NCBI GenBank assembly: GCA_023435565.1
Contig: JAEYRN010000076.1
Location: 1-43,116, forward strand
DNA: 43,116 nt
Direction: 5' to 3'
Origin: Bacillota bacterium
GTDB taxonomy: Bacteria > Bacillota > UBA4882 > UBA8346
Shown here: in pieces, positions 1-8,865 of the stretch
How positions within the stretch are numbered: the first letter of the stretch is position 1
Layout: each line of letters begins with the position of its first letter
Translations under genes and position numbers: made by a program
Notes under the pieces: generated by a model
Seen by the model: only the letters and a program-made list of their open reading frames with translations
Databases searched by the model: none
What the model was told of the DNA's origin: nothing

Positions 1-12
1 CATTTCCATCTC

Positions 13-58
13 CAAATGCAAGGATTTTATTGATTTATTCGCGTTTTCCTTGCATTTG
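13..58. repeat. 12-bp inverted repeat
   Basis: A perfect 12-bp inverted repeat (13-24 against 47-58, arms CAAATGCAAGGA and TCCTTGCATTTG) encloses a 22-nt AT-rich spacer. No T-run follows directly, so it is not a clean terminator. It could be a transcript-end hairpin of a gene outside the window or part of a mobile-element end. Confidence 0.5.
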
Positions 59-199
59 TCCTGCCGATTTCATGGCGTTTTACCTGTATTTATAAGGGCT
101 TGTGAGTTTTTCAGGAACCCCTAATTAAAATATATCTAAAAACCAAAGCATGTCCTTTAAGCATAAGAATACTACCTCCATTCCAATCACGAAAATTTA

Positions 200-940
200 C
201 TATTGATATAATATGGAAACAAATTCATACTCCTCTAATTTAGCTTTGGTTTTCTCATCTGCTCCATTTATGAAAGTAGTTTTAAAGGTTTCAAAATCAT
301 CTTTTAGTTCCATTTTAATGACCCTAAAAGGATACAAACTAGTTTGTTCGTATGAACAAATATATGTGATAAAAAAGGTGTTATAATCGCCAATATATAC
401 TATTTGTTTGGGTTCGGTACTAAAACTGATCGTTTTATTGATCATTCTCGATACCGGAACATCCAATATCTGAGATGTGAAAGTTGAATAATTCGGTTGA
501 TATAACGAAAGGTTACTGGATAGATTAGTTAATTCATATTTACCACTTGGAACTCTTAATACATAGTAAGAATCATTTGTATTTTCCGAAAGCTTTTTTT
601 CACTATAATAAGCCGGATTTGAACCGGACACTGCTTTTAAATCAAAATCATAGGTCCTTCCACTATCAGAATTTTTTATTTTGATTTTTGTGACAAACAT
701 AGAGTATTCATTGACATCTAAACCTTTTTCTACAACTTCGGGGATGCCGATAGATGAATCGCTGATATGGGTCATCGGGAATTTACCAATAATATAACAG
801 AAGCTATCACTACTCCCTTTCAAACTTTTGTAAGTCTTGACAAATGACGCCAAGGGCACTTCGGTTCCAAAACTTATCGATGATATTATAACAACCAAAA
901 TAATAAGAAGGACAAAGTATTTTGTTAAATGATTTTTCAT
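200..940 (-). CDS. secreted protein of unknown function
   Basis: I recognise no family. The start is placed at ATG 940 because a strong AGGAGG lies about 8 nt upstream; the open frame continues 20 codons further without such a site. The product (246 aa) begins with Met-Lys and a run of aliphatic residues (about 8-26) followed by Thr-Glu, a typical Sec signal peptide, so it is probably exported. The mature part is rich in Ser, Thr and Tyr and looks beta-rich; no catalytic motif is evident. It stands alone on the minus strand, and about 250 nt separate it from the phosphoesterase gene upstream. Confidence 0.75.
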   Translation of the reverse strand: MKNHLTKYFVLLIILVVIISSISFGTEVPLASFVKTYKSLKGSSDSFCYIIGKFPMTHISDSSIGIPEVVEKGLDVNEYSMFVTKIKIKNSDSGRTYDFDLKAVSGSNPAYYSEKKLSENTNDSYYVLRVPSGKYELTNLSSNLSLYQPNYSTFTSQILDVPVSRMINKTISFSTEPKQIVYIGDYNTFFITYICSYEQTSLYPFRVIKMELKDDFETFKTTFINGADEKTKAKLEEYEFVSILYQ

Positions 941-1255
941 TATAAAACCTCCTGATTTTAGTAATGTGGAAATCAAGTATAAAAGATTTCCATAATTCAA
1001 TACCTTTTAATTCTATACATGCAATCTATTTCCTTTTTTTGCCGATATTATCATGCTATTCTATTAATTCCTTAAAAAACAACTAATAAAGTTTTAAAAC
1101 AATATATACTATAAGTAATTGACCCAATAAATTCTTATCTTTACCCTATTTAAATTTATCAGGTGTATTGGTACATTATTAAAAAAGAAACTTAGTATTT
1201 ATCAATTTTCCCTAATGAAATGGCCAATTATATTTAAAATAGGTTCTGCTATTGG

Positions 1256-1702
1256 TTAAATCAACTTAATAATTTTTGGTATTAGGTTCCCCTTATCAAT
1301 CCTGATCCGAGCGACGGTAACCGGTAACTTGAATCTTTTCGGACCGGCGCTTCCTGGGTTTAAATATAAAATATTATCCTTTACAAATATATTAGATTGG
1401 TGAGAATGTCCAAAAACGACTACATCCAAGGGTGTTAGAGGATTTTGCATATCTTGCAGTTTATGAATGATTAAAAACCGGTGATTTCCTATTACAAAGT
1501 AACATCTTTCAGGGATCTTATCAATCCAATCACCACGGTCGCAATTCCCTCGAACTGCGATAACCGGAGCAACTTTCCAAAATGCTCTTAAGACAGTAAT
1601 GTTCCCGATATCTCCACTATGTAAAATTACATCCACTCCATTAAGAACTTCCAGCGCACTCCGCCGAATTAAGCCATGAGTATCGGAAATAACCCCAATC
1701 AT
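1256..1702 (-). CDS. YfcE/MJ0936-type metallophosphoesterase
   Basis: Small cytoplasmic calcineurin-like phosphoesterase (148 aa), probably a phosphodiesterase needing two divalent metals. All family motifs are visible in order: D-x-H near the N-terminus (SDTHG, Asp7/His9), GD in HSGDIG, GNCD, a lone metal-ligand His in IIH, and GHSH near residue 100. The length is normal for the YfcE/MJ0936 group; the natural substrate is not known from sequence. Its ATG overlaps the TGA of the preceding ndk remnant (ATGA), so its translation may be coupled to that fragment. Confidence 0.9.
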   Translation of the reverse strand: MIGVISDTHGLIRRSALEVLNGVDVILHSGDIGNITVLRAFWKVAPVIAVRGNCDRGDWIDKIPERCYFVIGNHRFLIIHKLQDMQNPLTPLDVVVFGHSHQSNIFVKDNILYLNPGSAGPKRFKLPVTVARIRIDKGNLIPKIIKLI

Positions 1703-1932
1703 TGAACCGATGCCTCTACCGGATTGGTCGCGCCATTTGTTTTCCTAACCATCTTGAACACATTATCTCCTTCGATAATTAAAGCACCTACATCTTCCCT
1801 AATAAGATACTTAATCAGATCTTTAAAAAACGACTTATCTTTATGCTCAATGTAATGTTCTTCTCCAATTTCTTTGGTTGGCTTGATGATTTTTAAAGCA
1901 GCAATCTTAAGCCCTTTTCTTTTTATCCTCAA
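1699..1932 (-). pseudogene. nucleoside diphosphate kinase fragment (ndk remnant)
   Basis: The 77-residue product matches only the middle of nucleoside diphosphate kinase: KGLKIAALKIIKPT, HYIEHKDKSFF and GATNPVEAS correspond to roughly residues 25-95 of the usual ~150-residue enzyme. The N-terminal MIKPDG segment and the C-terminal segment with the catalytic histidine (NxIHGSDS) are both absent, and I did not see them in other frames nearby. It can start only at TTG 1932, a few bases after a terminator hairpin, with no good ribosome site. It therefore cannot be an active kinase. It may persist because it overlaps and could couple to the phosphoesterase downstream. Confidence 0.75.
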
Positions 1933-1933
1933 T

Positions 1934-2002
1934 AAAAAACGTCCTTTAAAGACGTTACTTTGAAACCCTTTAATTTATGAAGGAAGGCTATAGCCCTCCT
2001 TC
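1934..2002 (-). terminator. double-hairpin terminator after the coat-protein genes
   Basis: Read on the minus strand, a 10-bp stem with a TATA loop (1979-2002, one G-U pair) overlaps the stop of the CotF-like gene. A second hairpin, AACGTC/GACGTT (1938-1956), is followed by six Ts. The second is a convincing Rho-independent terminator. Confidence 0.75.
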
Positions 2003-2315
2003 AAGCTTGTTGATTAGCTTCACCCAAAACATTTTGAGATTGTTTATAAGCTACCATTATTTGGTTTTCAGGGATATCATAAGGGTTCAACCAATTCTTT
2101 TTGAGGGCCAATCCTACCAAATTTTCTTGACCCATAATACTTTGAGTCAAATATTCTCCGAATAATCTTCTTACTTCAGGGGTTGTCGCCTGAAGAGTTG
2201 CATTAAGATATGCTCCGGCTGAAGCGGCCGCTCCGGCAATCGCATTTAAGGCCAAAGTTTCATCGGCTGATGTATCAGCCATATCCTTAAAAAAGGAATT
2301 AACAAGCGAAGACAT
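2001..2315 (-). CDS. CotF-family spore coat protein
   Basis: A 104-residue protein with the coat-F domain pattern: an all-helical segment with Ala-rich first half, then TTPEVRRLFGEYL, then a segment around residues 65-90 with KKNWLNPYDIPE. This tail is characteristic of CotF-like proteins of spore formers, which assemble into the spore coat. The gene directly follows a small partner at 2316-2534 (stop and start adjoin) and ends in a strong terminator, so the two form a compact operon. The start ATG at 2315 is preceded by GGAGG inside the partner gene. Forespore or mother-cell control is likely for this family, but I could not identify a sigma-factor promoter. Confidence 0.85.
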   Translation of the reverse strand: MSSLVNSFFKDMADTSADETLALNAIAGAAASAGAYLNATLQATTPEVRRLFGEYLTQSIMGQENLVGLALKKNWLNPYDIPENQIMVAYKQSQNVLGEANQQA

Positions 2316-2534
2316 TTATTGAACCTCCTTTATCGGAGCTACCCTATTTTCTGCAATAAACTGTTGAAGTCCCATAATTCGGCTCTGGCCGGCTAAAATC
2401 CCTGCCTGTGTCAGCTCTTTTAGCTGTTCATCAGTAATTGCCGCTTGAGATGCTTTGGCTACTGCTAATGCATTAGACTCCATTTGCAGTAATGTACTAA
2501 ATGATAAAAGTTCTCCGGGTGTTAAATCACGCAA
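2316..2534 (-). CDS. small coat-associated protein, partner of CotF-like
   Basis: A 72-residue helical protein starting at TTG 2534 with GGGGGT about 7 nt upstream. Its composition (LTPGELLSF, SQAAITDEQLKELTQ, GLQQFI) resembles the short proteins that commonly precede CotF-domain genes in Clostridia-like spore formers and are annotated as spore coat proteins. It probably pairs or co-assembles with the 104-residue product. Assignment rests on context and general resemblance, not on a catalytic or binding motif. Confidence 0.7.
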   Translation of the reverse strand: MRDLTPGELLSFSTLLQMESNALAVAKASQAAITDEQLKELTQAGILAGQSRIMGLQQFIAENRVAPIKEVQ

Positions 2535-2840
2535 TTATATACCCCCATTTATTTAATATCGACCAGTTTTCTTACCAGTCACTTTATAGTGTGATTATTT
2601 TAGGGATTTATATACTTTCGAAAAGATGATATTATAAAAGCTAAAGAATTGAGATGTACAAAAAGAACATGCAACTAGACGTCGGCTGAGAAGACGCTTC
2701 AAAAGATGGTTTTAAAGCATCAATAAAAGGTATATTTGGTTTAACTAAAGATTGAACTCTTAATACCGATGATTTTAAAAGAAAGTAAATAATAAGCACT
2801 GTCTATCAAACATTATGTTAGGACAAACGGGGGTACTTTA
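2535..2840. other. intergenic region between divergent coat and chemoreceptor genes
   Basis: No coding potential is seen on either strand. It must hold the promoters of the divergent coat operon and chemoreceptor gene. Near 2561-2600 there is a short direct repeat of ACTGGT (minus strand) and the small palindrome CACTTTATAGTG, but I cannot assign them to a regulator. I saw no riboswitch consensus. Confidence 0.5.
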
Positions 2841-4526
2841 ATGCTTACCAAATTGTATCAATTAGTAAAAATCGTCCTCTCCAAGATAAATGTCTTCTAT
2901 CAGATCCTATTTATAATCGTGATGATGATTTCTTTTATGATTATCCAAAGTATTATCGGCAGTGAAGCCTTAAATACGATCCAACGCAATACTGAAAAAA
3001 TCTATTCCAGCAACTCCTCAATGGGGAAAGAAGATATATCTAATTTGGAAATGGAAATTGAAAGAATTCGAAGTTATTACTTAGCGGTATTAGCTAATGA
3101 AGAGTCCCTAAGTTCTACTTTAAGAATTGATCTGAATGTTTTATTCAATAGAATTAAAATTTTTAAAAATATTAATACCTCAACTAATGAGAGATTAGAA
3201 AAAGCTTATATGGAGATTAAAGCCATTTTGTCCGAACCGATTAATAAAGAAAATTTACCAGCCCTTAATCGAAATGTCGATAATTTACTTGGTATCGTAA
3301 AATTTCTACGAAATATGACCAGTAGTGAAAATTACAGTTTATTTTTAGACAGTGATAGCTATACAACCAAATTGAGGAAAACAAATTTTACAATAATGAT
3401 CGTCAGCGCTATTATTGCCACATTAATCGGTTTGCTTATCGCCGGCTTTATCTCAATCCCTTTAAGAAACATGGTCAAAAGGATAAAATTGCTAGAAACT
3501 GGAAATTTATCAATAAAAATGGCTAGCACCATAGGTTCACGTGAAGTAACCGAAGCGGTTAAAGGATTAGATAAGGCAATTTTAGGCCTACGAAATTTGG
3601 TAAATGATATTATTGAAAAATCACTTATATTAGATAAAGCCAGTTTGGAACTGAGTTCAGTTTCAATGGATACCGGTAGGTCGGCGACGGAAGTTGCAAA
3701 AGCAGCGGAGGAACTTGCAACCTCTTCTTCGGAACAATCCCGACAAGTAACCGAAACCGTTGATTTAATTCAGAATTTATCGGATATGGTTATCCAAGTC
3801 ACTCGAGACTCTCAAAGAATCGCCGATGCTTCAAATCAAGTGGCCCAATCGGCGGAAATCGGGCAAAAAGTAACCAATGACGTAGCAGCGGAGATTAATG
3901 CATTATTTAACTCTACAAAAGAAGTGGCGGATGTTATCAATGTGCTAATAAACACATCAGAAGAGATAAGTGGCATCACTTCCATTATCGAGGGCATTGC
4001 GGAACAAACGAGTTTGTTAGCTTTAAACGCTTCAATTGAAGCGGCAAGGGCGGGAGAGCATGGCAAAGGCTTCGCTATAGTCGCCAAAGAGACCGCAAAG
4101 TTGGCAGAACAGTCAAAACAATCAACGCGAATGATTTCGGAATTAATTATTCAAATGAAAGTTCATACTAATCAGGCAGCCGAGGTAATGCAACACGGAA
4201 TATCGAGAGCGGAAGCCGGCAGAAACTTGGCTGAGAAGGCTACCGTAACGTTCCAGGAGATTTTTGAAGCATTAAAGAATACCATAACTCAAATTGACTT
4301 GATTGTAAAATCCACTAACCAAATGGCATCCAATAATGAAAAAGCAACTGAAGCGGTTAGCGCAATTGCCGCGATTAGCGAACAAAATATGGCTAGTACC
4401 CAGGAGGTTTCGGCAATTGCCGAAGAACAAAACGCTTCAGTTGAACAAGTTACTGCATTAGCCGAAAATCTAAGGCAAATTGCCAACAGCCTAAAACAAG
4501 CCGTTGGTGTGTTTGAGTTAGGATAA
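2841..4526 (+). CDS. methyl-accepting chemotaxis protein
   Basis: Transmembrane chemoreceptor (561 aa) that signals to CheA/CheW. Visible in order: a first membrane helix near residues 20-42, a ~140-residue extracytoplasmic helical sensor domain, a second membrane helix near 178-205, a HAMP linker, then a long coiled-coil signalling domain. The hairpin tip is intact (EGIAEQTSLLALNASIEAAR followed by GEHGKGFAIVAKE, near residues 380-415). There is no C-terminal CheR-docking pentapeptide. Start ATG 2841 has GGGGGT upstream. It is a single gene with no che genes nearby. The ligand is unknown; the sensor looks like a four-helix bundle. Confidence 0.95.
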   Translation: MLTKLYQLVKIVLSKINVFYQILFIIVMMISFMIIQSIIGSEALNTIQRNTEKIYSSNSSMGKEDISNLEMEIERIRSYYLAVLANEESLSSTLRIDLNVLFNRIKIFKNINTSTNERLEKAYMEIKAILSEPINKENLPALNRNVDNLLGIVKFLRNMTSSENYSLFLDSDSYTTKLRKTNFTIMIVSAIIATLIGLLIAGFISIPLRNMVKRIKLLETGNLSIKMASTIGSREVTEAVKGLDKAILGLRNLVNDIIEKSLILDKASLELSSVSMDTGRSATEVAKAAEELATSSSEQSRQVTETVDLIQNLSDMVIQVTRDSQRIADASNQVAQSAEIGQKVTNDVAAEINALFNSTKEVADVINVLINTSEEISGITSIIEGIAEQTSLLALNASIEAARAGEHGKGFAIVAKETAKLAEQSKQSTRMISELIIQMKVHTNQAAEVMQHGISRAEAGRNLAEKATVTFQEIFEALKNTITQIDLIVKSTNQMASNNEKATEAVSAIAAISEQNMASTQEVSAIAEEQNASVEQVTALAENLRQIANSLKQAVGVFELG

Positions 4527-4690
4527 CTATCTCCGACTCTGCCAAAACCTTAACCTCCTCAAACAATTGCTTTAATTTATCGCAAACATTAATGTTGTCA
4601 CTGGAGTTTGCCGACAGAAGCGTGAAGATTTCTCCGTTTTCTTCTCATTGATGCAATACTCCGTTCTAACATCCTTTTTAGAAAATGATT

Positions 4691-4755
4691 TCTCTGTGTC
4701 TCCGTGTCTTTTTAGCCAATAATAATTTAGCCACAGAAGCGCAGAGACACAGAGT
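4691..4755. repeat. palindromic dispersed repeat (CTCTGTGTCTC type)
   Basis: Perfect 11-bp arms CTCTGTGTCTC (4692-4702) and GAGACACAGAG (4744-4754), with further imperfect pairing inward, form a long hairpin between the chemoreceptor gene and the convergent gene at 4774. A related sequence occurs at 36152-36185. It is probably a small dispersed repeat of this genome and may also serve as a terminator. Confidence 0.55.
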
Positions 4756-4773
4756 TAAAAACTAACCATTATC

Positions 4774-5667
4774 CTAAATTGAACCAACCGTATTTTTTCT
4801 GAATTTTTCCACTTCCTCGGTTAGTTTGTATTCATTCTCCTTCAGTACCATGAGGTACTCCTTCATCAAGGCTGAAAAACTTCCCTTTGCCTCATCCCAT
4901 GAACGTTTCAAATAGGCCTTTTTAGCCTCAGGATTCATTTCCTTGGTTTCATAGTTGAATAAGGGCGTGTTGTTACAACCGAATAAGTTAAAAGTAACGT
5001 AACGTTTTAACAACTTTTCCATCGCTTCCACCTGTGTCGAAGCGGCATACTTCTTGATAAACTCCTCTTGACGCAACGCCCGTTTCATGATCTCCTCCCA
5101 ACTAATCATCAGCGCCGCGTCCTTAACCGGCGTCAGGTCCGATTCCACCGCCATAATTTCCAGATAAGCCGATAAATCTAGTGTAACGGCCTGATGATAT
5201 TGATCATAGAAATTATAATCAATCACCGGAAAGAAAAAGCCTTCCGCCGTCTCCACCTTATAACCGTTACCGATGGCTTCATCAACAATCATTCTTAATT
5301 TATCATCCCGGATACCGTTGAAATCGTCTAAACTCCACCCGTTCTCCTGGTAAACCCGGGCTAGTTCCTTCTGGAGTGCCTCATTCTCGAACTTATTCTC
5401 CTGTTGGGACAGATTAGCCTTTTGAATCCGCTCAATCCCTTTCACCAAAGTGGCGGCGTCTTTCTTGGATAAAGTATCAATATTCTCATTGACATATTGA
5501 ATAACCTCTCCTACAGCGACATCTTCCTGGTCCATTAAGGTTTCAAACCCGATCATTACCTTTTTATCCTTAGCTAGATCAAATCGTTCGGTAGTAAATT
5601 TGATCAATGAGACCAAAATTAAGACGGAAGCTAGAATAATCCCGAATATTTTCAATTTGCGCTTCAA
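4774..5667 (-). CDS. membrane-anchored protein of unknown function
   Basis: I recognise no family. TTG 5667 is preferred as start because GGAGGAG lies just upstream; the frame is open 17 codons further to another TTG. The product (297 aa) has a basic N-terminus (MKRKLKIFG), a single membrane helix near residues 6-24 and a helical, charged remainder that should lie outside the membrane. Phrases such as EQ-rich helices near 90-110 suggest coiled coil. It lies just downstream, in transcription direction, of the truncated oxidoreductase gene. Convergent with the chemoreceptor gene. Confidence 0.65.
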   Translation of the reverse strand: MKRKLKIFGIILASVLILVSLIKFTTERFDLAKDKKVMIGFETLMDQEDVAVGEVIQYVNENIDTLSKKDAATLVKGIERIQKANLSQQENKFENEALQKELARVYQENGWSLDDFNGIRDDKLRMIVDEAIGNGYKVETAEGFFFPVIDYNFYDQYHQAVTLDLSAYLEIMAVESDLTPVKDAALMISWEEIMKRALRQEEFIKKYAASTQVEAMEKLLKRYVTFNLFGCNNTPLFNYETKEMNPEAKKAYLKRSWDEAKGSFSALMKEYLMVLKENEYKLTEEVEKFRKNTVGSI

Positions 5668-5751
5668 TGTTGTCTCCTCCGTTCTCCTTAAACCTACAAT
5701 TTCTCTAACGAAAGACAATCAGGAATGTCACCCAGTATCCCATAGTAACTG

Positions 5752-6831
5752 TTACCAATTCCAGCTTACTCTTTCCTTTTTGCATATTCTTTGGATAGCC
5801 CATTTGCCTGTTATAAGCGCCACCGGCAGCCCTCCGGGAGGCATCAACCATTGCCCCGCCATATAGAAATTATTGATTCCTTTTATCTTTCCATCATGGA
5901 TCATCATTTTGGACTCGGGTGTCGTAACAAATGACATCCAAGCGCCTTGATAGGCTCCGCAATAACGTTCATAAGTTAAAGGTGTCGCTACATCAAGAGT
6001 TCTTATTTGCCCTTTCAGTTCCGGAAAGCGCGCTTCGATCCGCGTAATAATCTTCAGAGCCAATTCTAATTTTGCCTCTTTATATTTCACCGGATTCTCT
6101 TTGAGTTTCTTCCAGAACAAATAATCCTCATAGTCGGTAGTGATTGCGCTTATTAAAATCGATTTGTTTTCCGGGGCAAAATTATCATAACAATAATGGT
6201 GAAACGATACTTCGTCAAAGGTTTTATTCCCGCAAGTAAACGGAGTGGTTTCAAAGACAAAGTTCACCGGATATTCGCGGAGATCGGCGTCAACCGAGTA
6301 AGATAAGTAAACGCAGGATGATAAAGGGTATTTATCCGGATCGGAATATCTTGCGGCAAATTTACGGTCAATATATTTACCTTTTAAAAGTTTATTAAAT
6401 GTAATGTATGTATCACAAGTCGGAATGATGTAAGAACCGAACTCTTTGTGCCTATTCTTTAAGAAAACACCTTTGGCTATACCGCCATCGATTAGAATCT
6501 CCTCGACCTCCGTATTTACCTCCAATTTACCACCCAAACTCGTAAATTGATCCGCCATCCGCTCCGCCATCGCCCTTGAGCCGCCCGCAGGCAAATCCCC
6601 ATTACCCCCCACGAAAGTTGCTAAAGTAAACAACAAGCTGACTGCGCTATACTTGGGGGGCATCATTGTATTTAACAATTTTCTAATTAGCGGACTTTTA
6701 AATTGCGAACTGTATTCCGGGACGCTCATTTTAGCTAAAACTTTTATAATTTTAGCCGTATCTTTCATTGAGACGCCAAACTTAATGATCTCCCATAAGT
6801 TCATTATGTCAAAAGGTTTCCCTGTGGGCAT
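5752..6831 (-). pseudogene. carotenoid desaturase/isomerase-like flavoprotein, N-terminus missing
   Basis: The 359 residues match the central and C-terminal parts of the phytoene desaturase/CrtISO-like amine-oxidase superfamily: the substrate segment with GGNGDLPAGGSRAMAERM, and the C-terminal FAD-contact region ending in NNFYMAGQWLMPPGGLPVAL. Family members are about 490-520 residues and begin with a GxGxxG Rossmann motif. Here the first ~130 residues are absent. The first ATG (6831) has no ribosome site, and the DNA upstream, within 180 nt, runs into a divergent gene on the other strand. Without the dinucleotide-binding fold it should not bind FAD, so it is probably a remnant. The remaining frame is uninterrupted, suggesting recent truncation or a retained different use. 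Confidence 0.7.
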
Positions 6832-7009
6832 GAAGCTGTTTGCTAAAATCTTAAAGGTAGCCTATGGAAATAATTGCCTCCAGTTTGCCCTCTATTCCGT
6901 CCTTCTTACCATTGGTAATGTCCAATATATAAAAAAACAGAGATTCATTCCTTATTTCAGGCCTATAATAAAGGTAAAACCGAATATTGATCACCGAAAG
7001 GAACAAAAC

Positions 7010-7636
7010 ATGCTTCAAGGTTTTATTTTAGGCATATCAAACAGCGCAACCTGTCTGGCAAGCTGCGCTCCAATTATTCTCCCTTATTTAATGAGCTGCG
7101 GTAAAACAATCCGTAACAATCTATCCGGTTTAATCTTTTTCTTAATCGGCAGGCTAACCGGTTATATCAGCTTTGCAATCCTGGCTTGGTTTATAGGAAA
7201 AAAATTATTGACAAACCCTGTTATTCGAAGCCGCTTCACAGGAACCGCCTTAATAACCTTAAGCTTATTCCTGATTATTTACAATTTGTCAGGAAACCAT
7301 ACTAAATGTCGGTTTAAAAACACTGCAAACATAAACCAAATAATCTCTCCGGAAGCCTGGTATTATCCGTACATCTTCGGCCTACTTACCGGGATTAATA
7401 TTTGCCCGCCTTTTTTAATGGCATTTACCGACGCTGTAGATTCAAACAGTTTATTAGGAAGTATTCTTTTCTTTTTCACCTTTTTTGCCGGCACCTCAAT
7501 ATTCTTTATTCCCCTTTCATTTATCGGGTCGAAAAAGTATCAATCCGAACTTAAAACCGTCGGAGAGTTTTCCCTTTATATCATCGCCGTTTATTATTTT
7601 TTTAAAGGATTCTTAAGTATCGGAGGTACATTATAA
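7010..7636 (+). CDS. TauE/SafE-like (COG2836, CcdA/UreH-like) membrane protein
   Basis: A 208-residue polytopic inner-membrane protein with about six helices. The first helix carries conserved cysteines (ATCLASCAP and LMSCGK, Cys15, Cys19, Cys30), a pattern of the COG2836 sulfite-exporter/UreH-like group related to the thiol-transfer protein CcdA/DsbD. A second Cys-Pro (NICPPF) occurs near residue 140. It may pass reducing equivalents or handle a thiol or metal across the membrane; the substrate is not evident. Start ATG 7010 has AAAGGA upstream; longer frames lack a site. Its stop adjoins the GTG of the ferredoxin-type gene, so the two are one operon. Confidence 0.8.
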   Translation: MLQGFILGISNSATCLASCAPIILPYLMSCGKTIRNNLSGLIFFLIGRLTGYISFAILAWFIGKKLLTNPVIRSRFTGTALITLSLFLIIYNLSGNHTKCRFKNTANINQIISPEAWYYPYIFGLLTGINICPPFLMAFTDAVDSNSLLGSILFFFTFFAGTSIFFIPLSFIGSKKYQSELKTVGEFSLYIIAVYYFFKGFLSIGGTL

Positions 7637-8794
7637 GTGGAAACTGTCACAATTAAAAAAGAGCAATTCAACATGAAAAATATTCTACGGACAACATTTG
7701 TTACTCTACCAATGTGGTTGATTACTCTAGTCATGATCACCAGACTTCAATTTTCCGATCCGATTAATACAATTTCCCGGCTTACGGTTTATTTCTTCTT
7801 CAATATCCTATTCTTTAGGATAATCTTTACGGGAAAAGTAGATCGATACCGATCGGTATTATTCATTGCTACTGCCATATTCTTCCCCATCTCTTTTGTC
7901 TCCACATTATATTTGGAGCGGGGAACGTTTATGGTATTGAGCAATGAAGAAACTCTCAAATGTATGGTGCCCTTTTGCCATATTGTCATTCCCCAAACCC
8001 TCTTTACAGCTATATTCAAAAAGGACATTATATTCCCTGGGACTTTTAACGATTTTCACTATTCAATTCCTGTAATGCTCGTTATTTGGTTAGCCGCTAC
8101 AATTTCTTTAGGCCGGGGTTTTTGCGGTTGGATATGCTTTTACGGGGGTTGGGAAGACGGCTTCTCCAGGTTACGTAAAAAACCGGTCATTAAAATATTG
8201 TCCAAAAGATTATTGTTACTTCCCTTTGCCGTGCTACTGGTGATTGCTACTTTTTCAACTGCAACTTTATCAGCCCAATATTGTTGGTGGCTATGCCCAT
8301 TCAAAGCAGTCTCCGAATTCCCGGAGGTTTCATCTTTACTTCGGGTAGTTCAAACTATGATTTTTATTATCCTCTTTACCGGCCTGGTCATTGTCTTACC
8401 CATTTTAACAAAAAAAAGAACCCAATGTTCTTTATTGTGCCCGTTCGGAGCGATGCAGTCTTTAACAAATAAAATTAGCCCCTTTGAATTAAGAATTGAC
8501 CGTCAAAAATGCACCGACTGCAAGCTGTGTATCAATAATTGTCCGGTATTTGCCATGGATGAAGCATCGCTTAAAAACGGTCGGACCAAAATAACCTGTC
8601 TGAAATGCGGAAAATGCGCGGACCAATGTCCCCAAAATGCAATTTATTATCATATTAAGGGAACCAAGTTGAAAATGGGAGTAGGTTTTTCCAAAATACT
8701 TTATTTATATATCGCTTTTATTTTACTGGCAGCAATGGGTGGTGGCTTCATTATTGATTCAATAACAAAATTACTAAATTTAATTATCAGGTAG
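7637..8794 (+). CDS. NapH/CcoG-like membrane polyferredoxin
   Basis: A 385-residue membrane protein with about six helices. Two conserved cysteine motifs of the NapH/NosR/YccM group are visible (GFCGWICFYG and SLLCPFGAM, plus WWLCPFKA), followed by two classical [4Fe-4S] motifs at Cys292/295/298/302 and Cys321/324/327/331, and a final membrane helix. Such proteins move electrons from the quinone pool or cytoplasm to periplasmic acceptors. It starts at GTG 7637, ten bases after GGAGG, immediately after the TauE/SafE-like gene; no terminal reductase is encoded here, so the acceptor is unknown. Confidence 0.85.
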   Translation: METVTIKKEQFNMKNILRTTFVTLPMWLITLVMITRLQFSDPINTISRLTVYFFFNILFFRIIFTGKVDRYRSVLFIATAIFFPISFVSTLYLERGTFMVLSNEETLKCMVPFCHIVIPQTLFTAIFKKDIIFPGTFNDFHYSIPVMLVIWLAATISLGRGFCGWICFYGGWEDGFSRLRKKPVIKILSKRLLLLPFAVLLVIATFSTATLSAQYCWWLCPFKAVSEFPEVSSLLRVVQTMIFIILFTGLVIVLPILTKKRTQCSLLCPFGAMQSLTNKISPFELRIDRQKCTDCKLCINNCPVFAMDEASLKNGRTKITCLKCGKCADQCPQNAIYYHIKGTKLKMGVGFSKILYLYIAFILLAAMGGGFIIDSITKLLNLIIR

Positions 8795-8865
8795 TCGTCT
8801 ACATCAAATAAATTATTTCATTATATGGATCGACAATAGTATTTCGATGTAAAGGAGCTTAAGAC

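Noticed and set aside
2641..2830. Possible cyclic di-GMP riboswitch before the chemoreceptor gene
   Set aside because: I could not match the conserved core of either known c-di-GMP class, and no terminator hairpin is present.
4506..4645. Minus-strand frame antisense to the end of the chemoreceptor gene with protein-like composition (about 40 codons beyond the overlap)
   Set aside because: No start codon or ribosome site; it enters the chemoreceptor gene antisense and no family is recognised.
6653..7009. Upstream extension of the TauE/SafE-like frame
   Set aside because: It overlaps the desaturase-like gene antisense, and the only good ribosome site is before ATG 7010.
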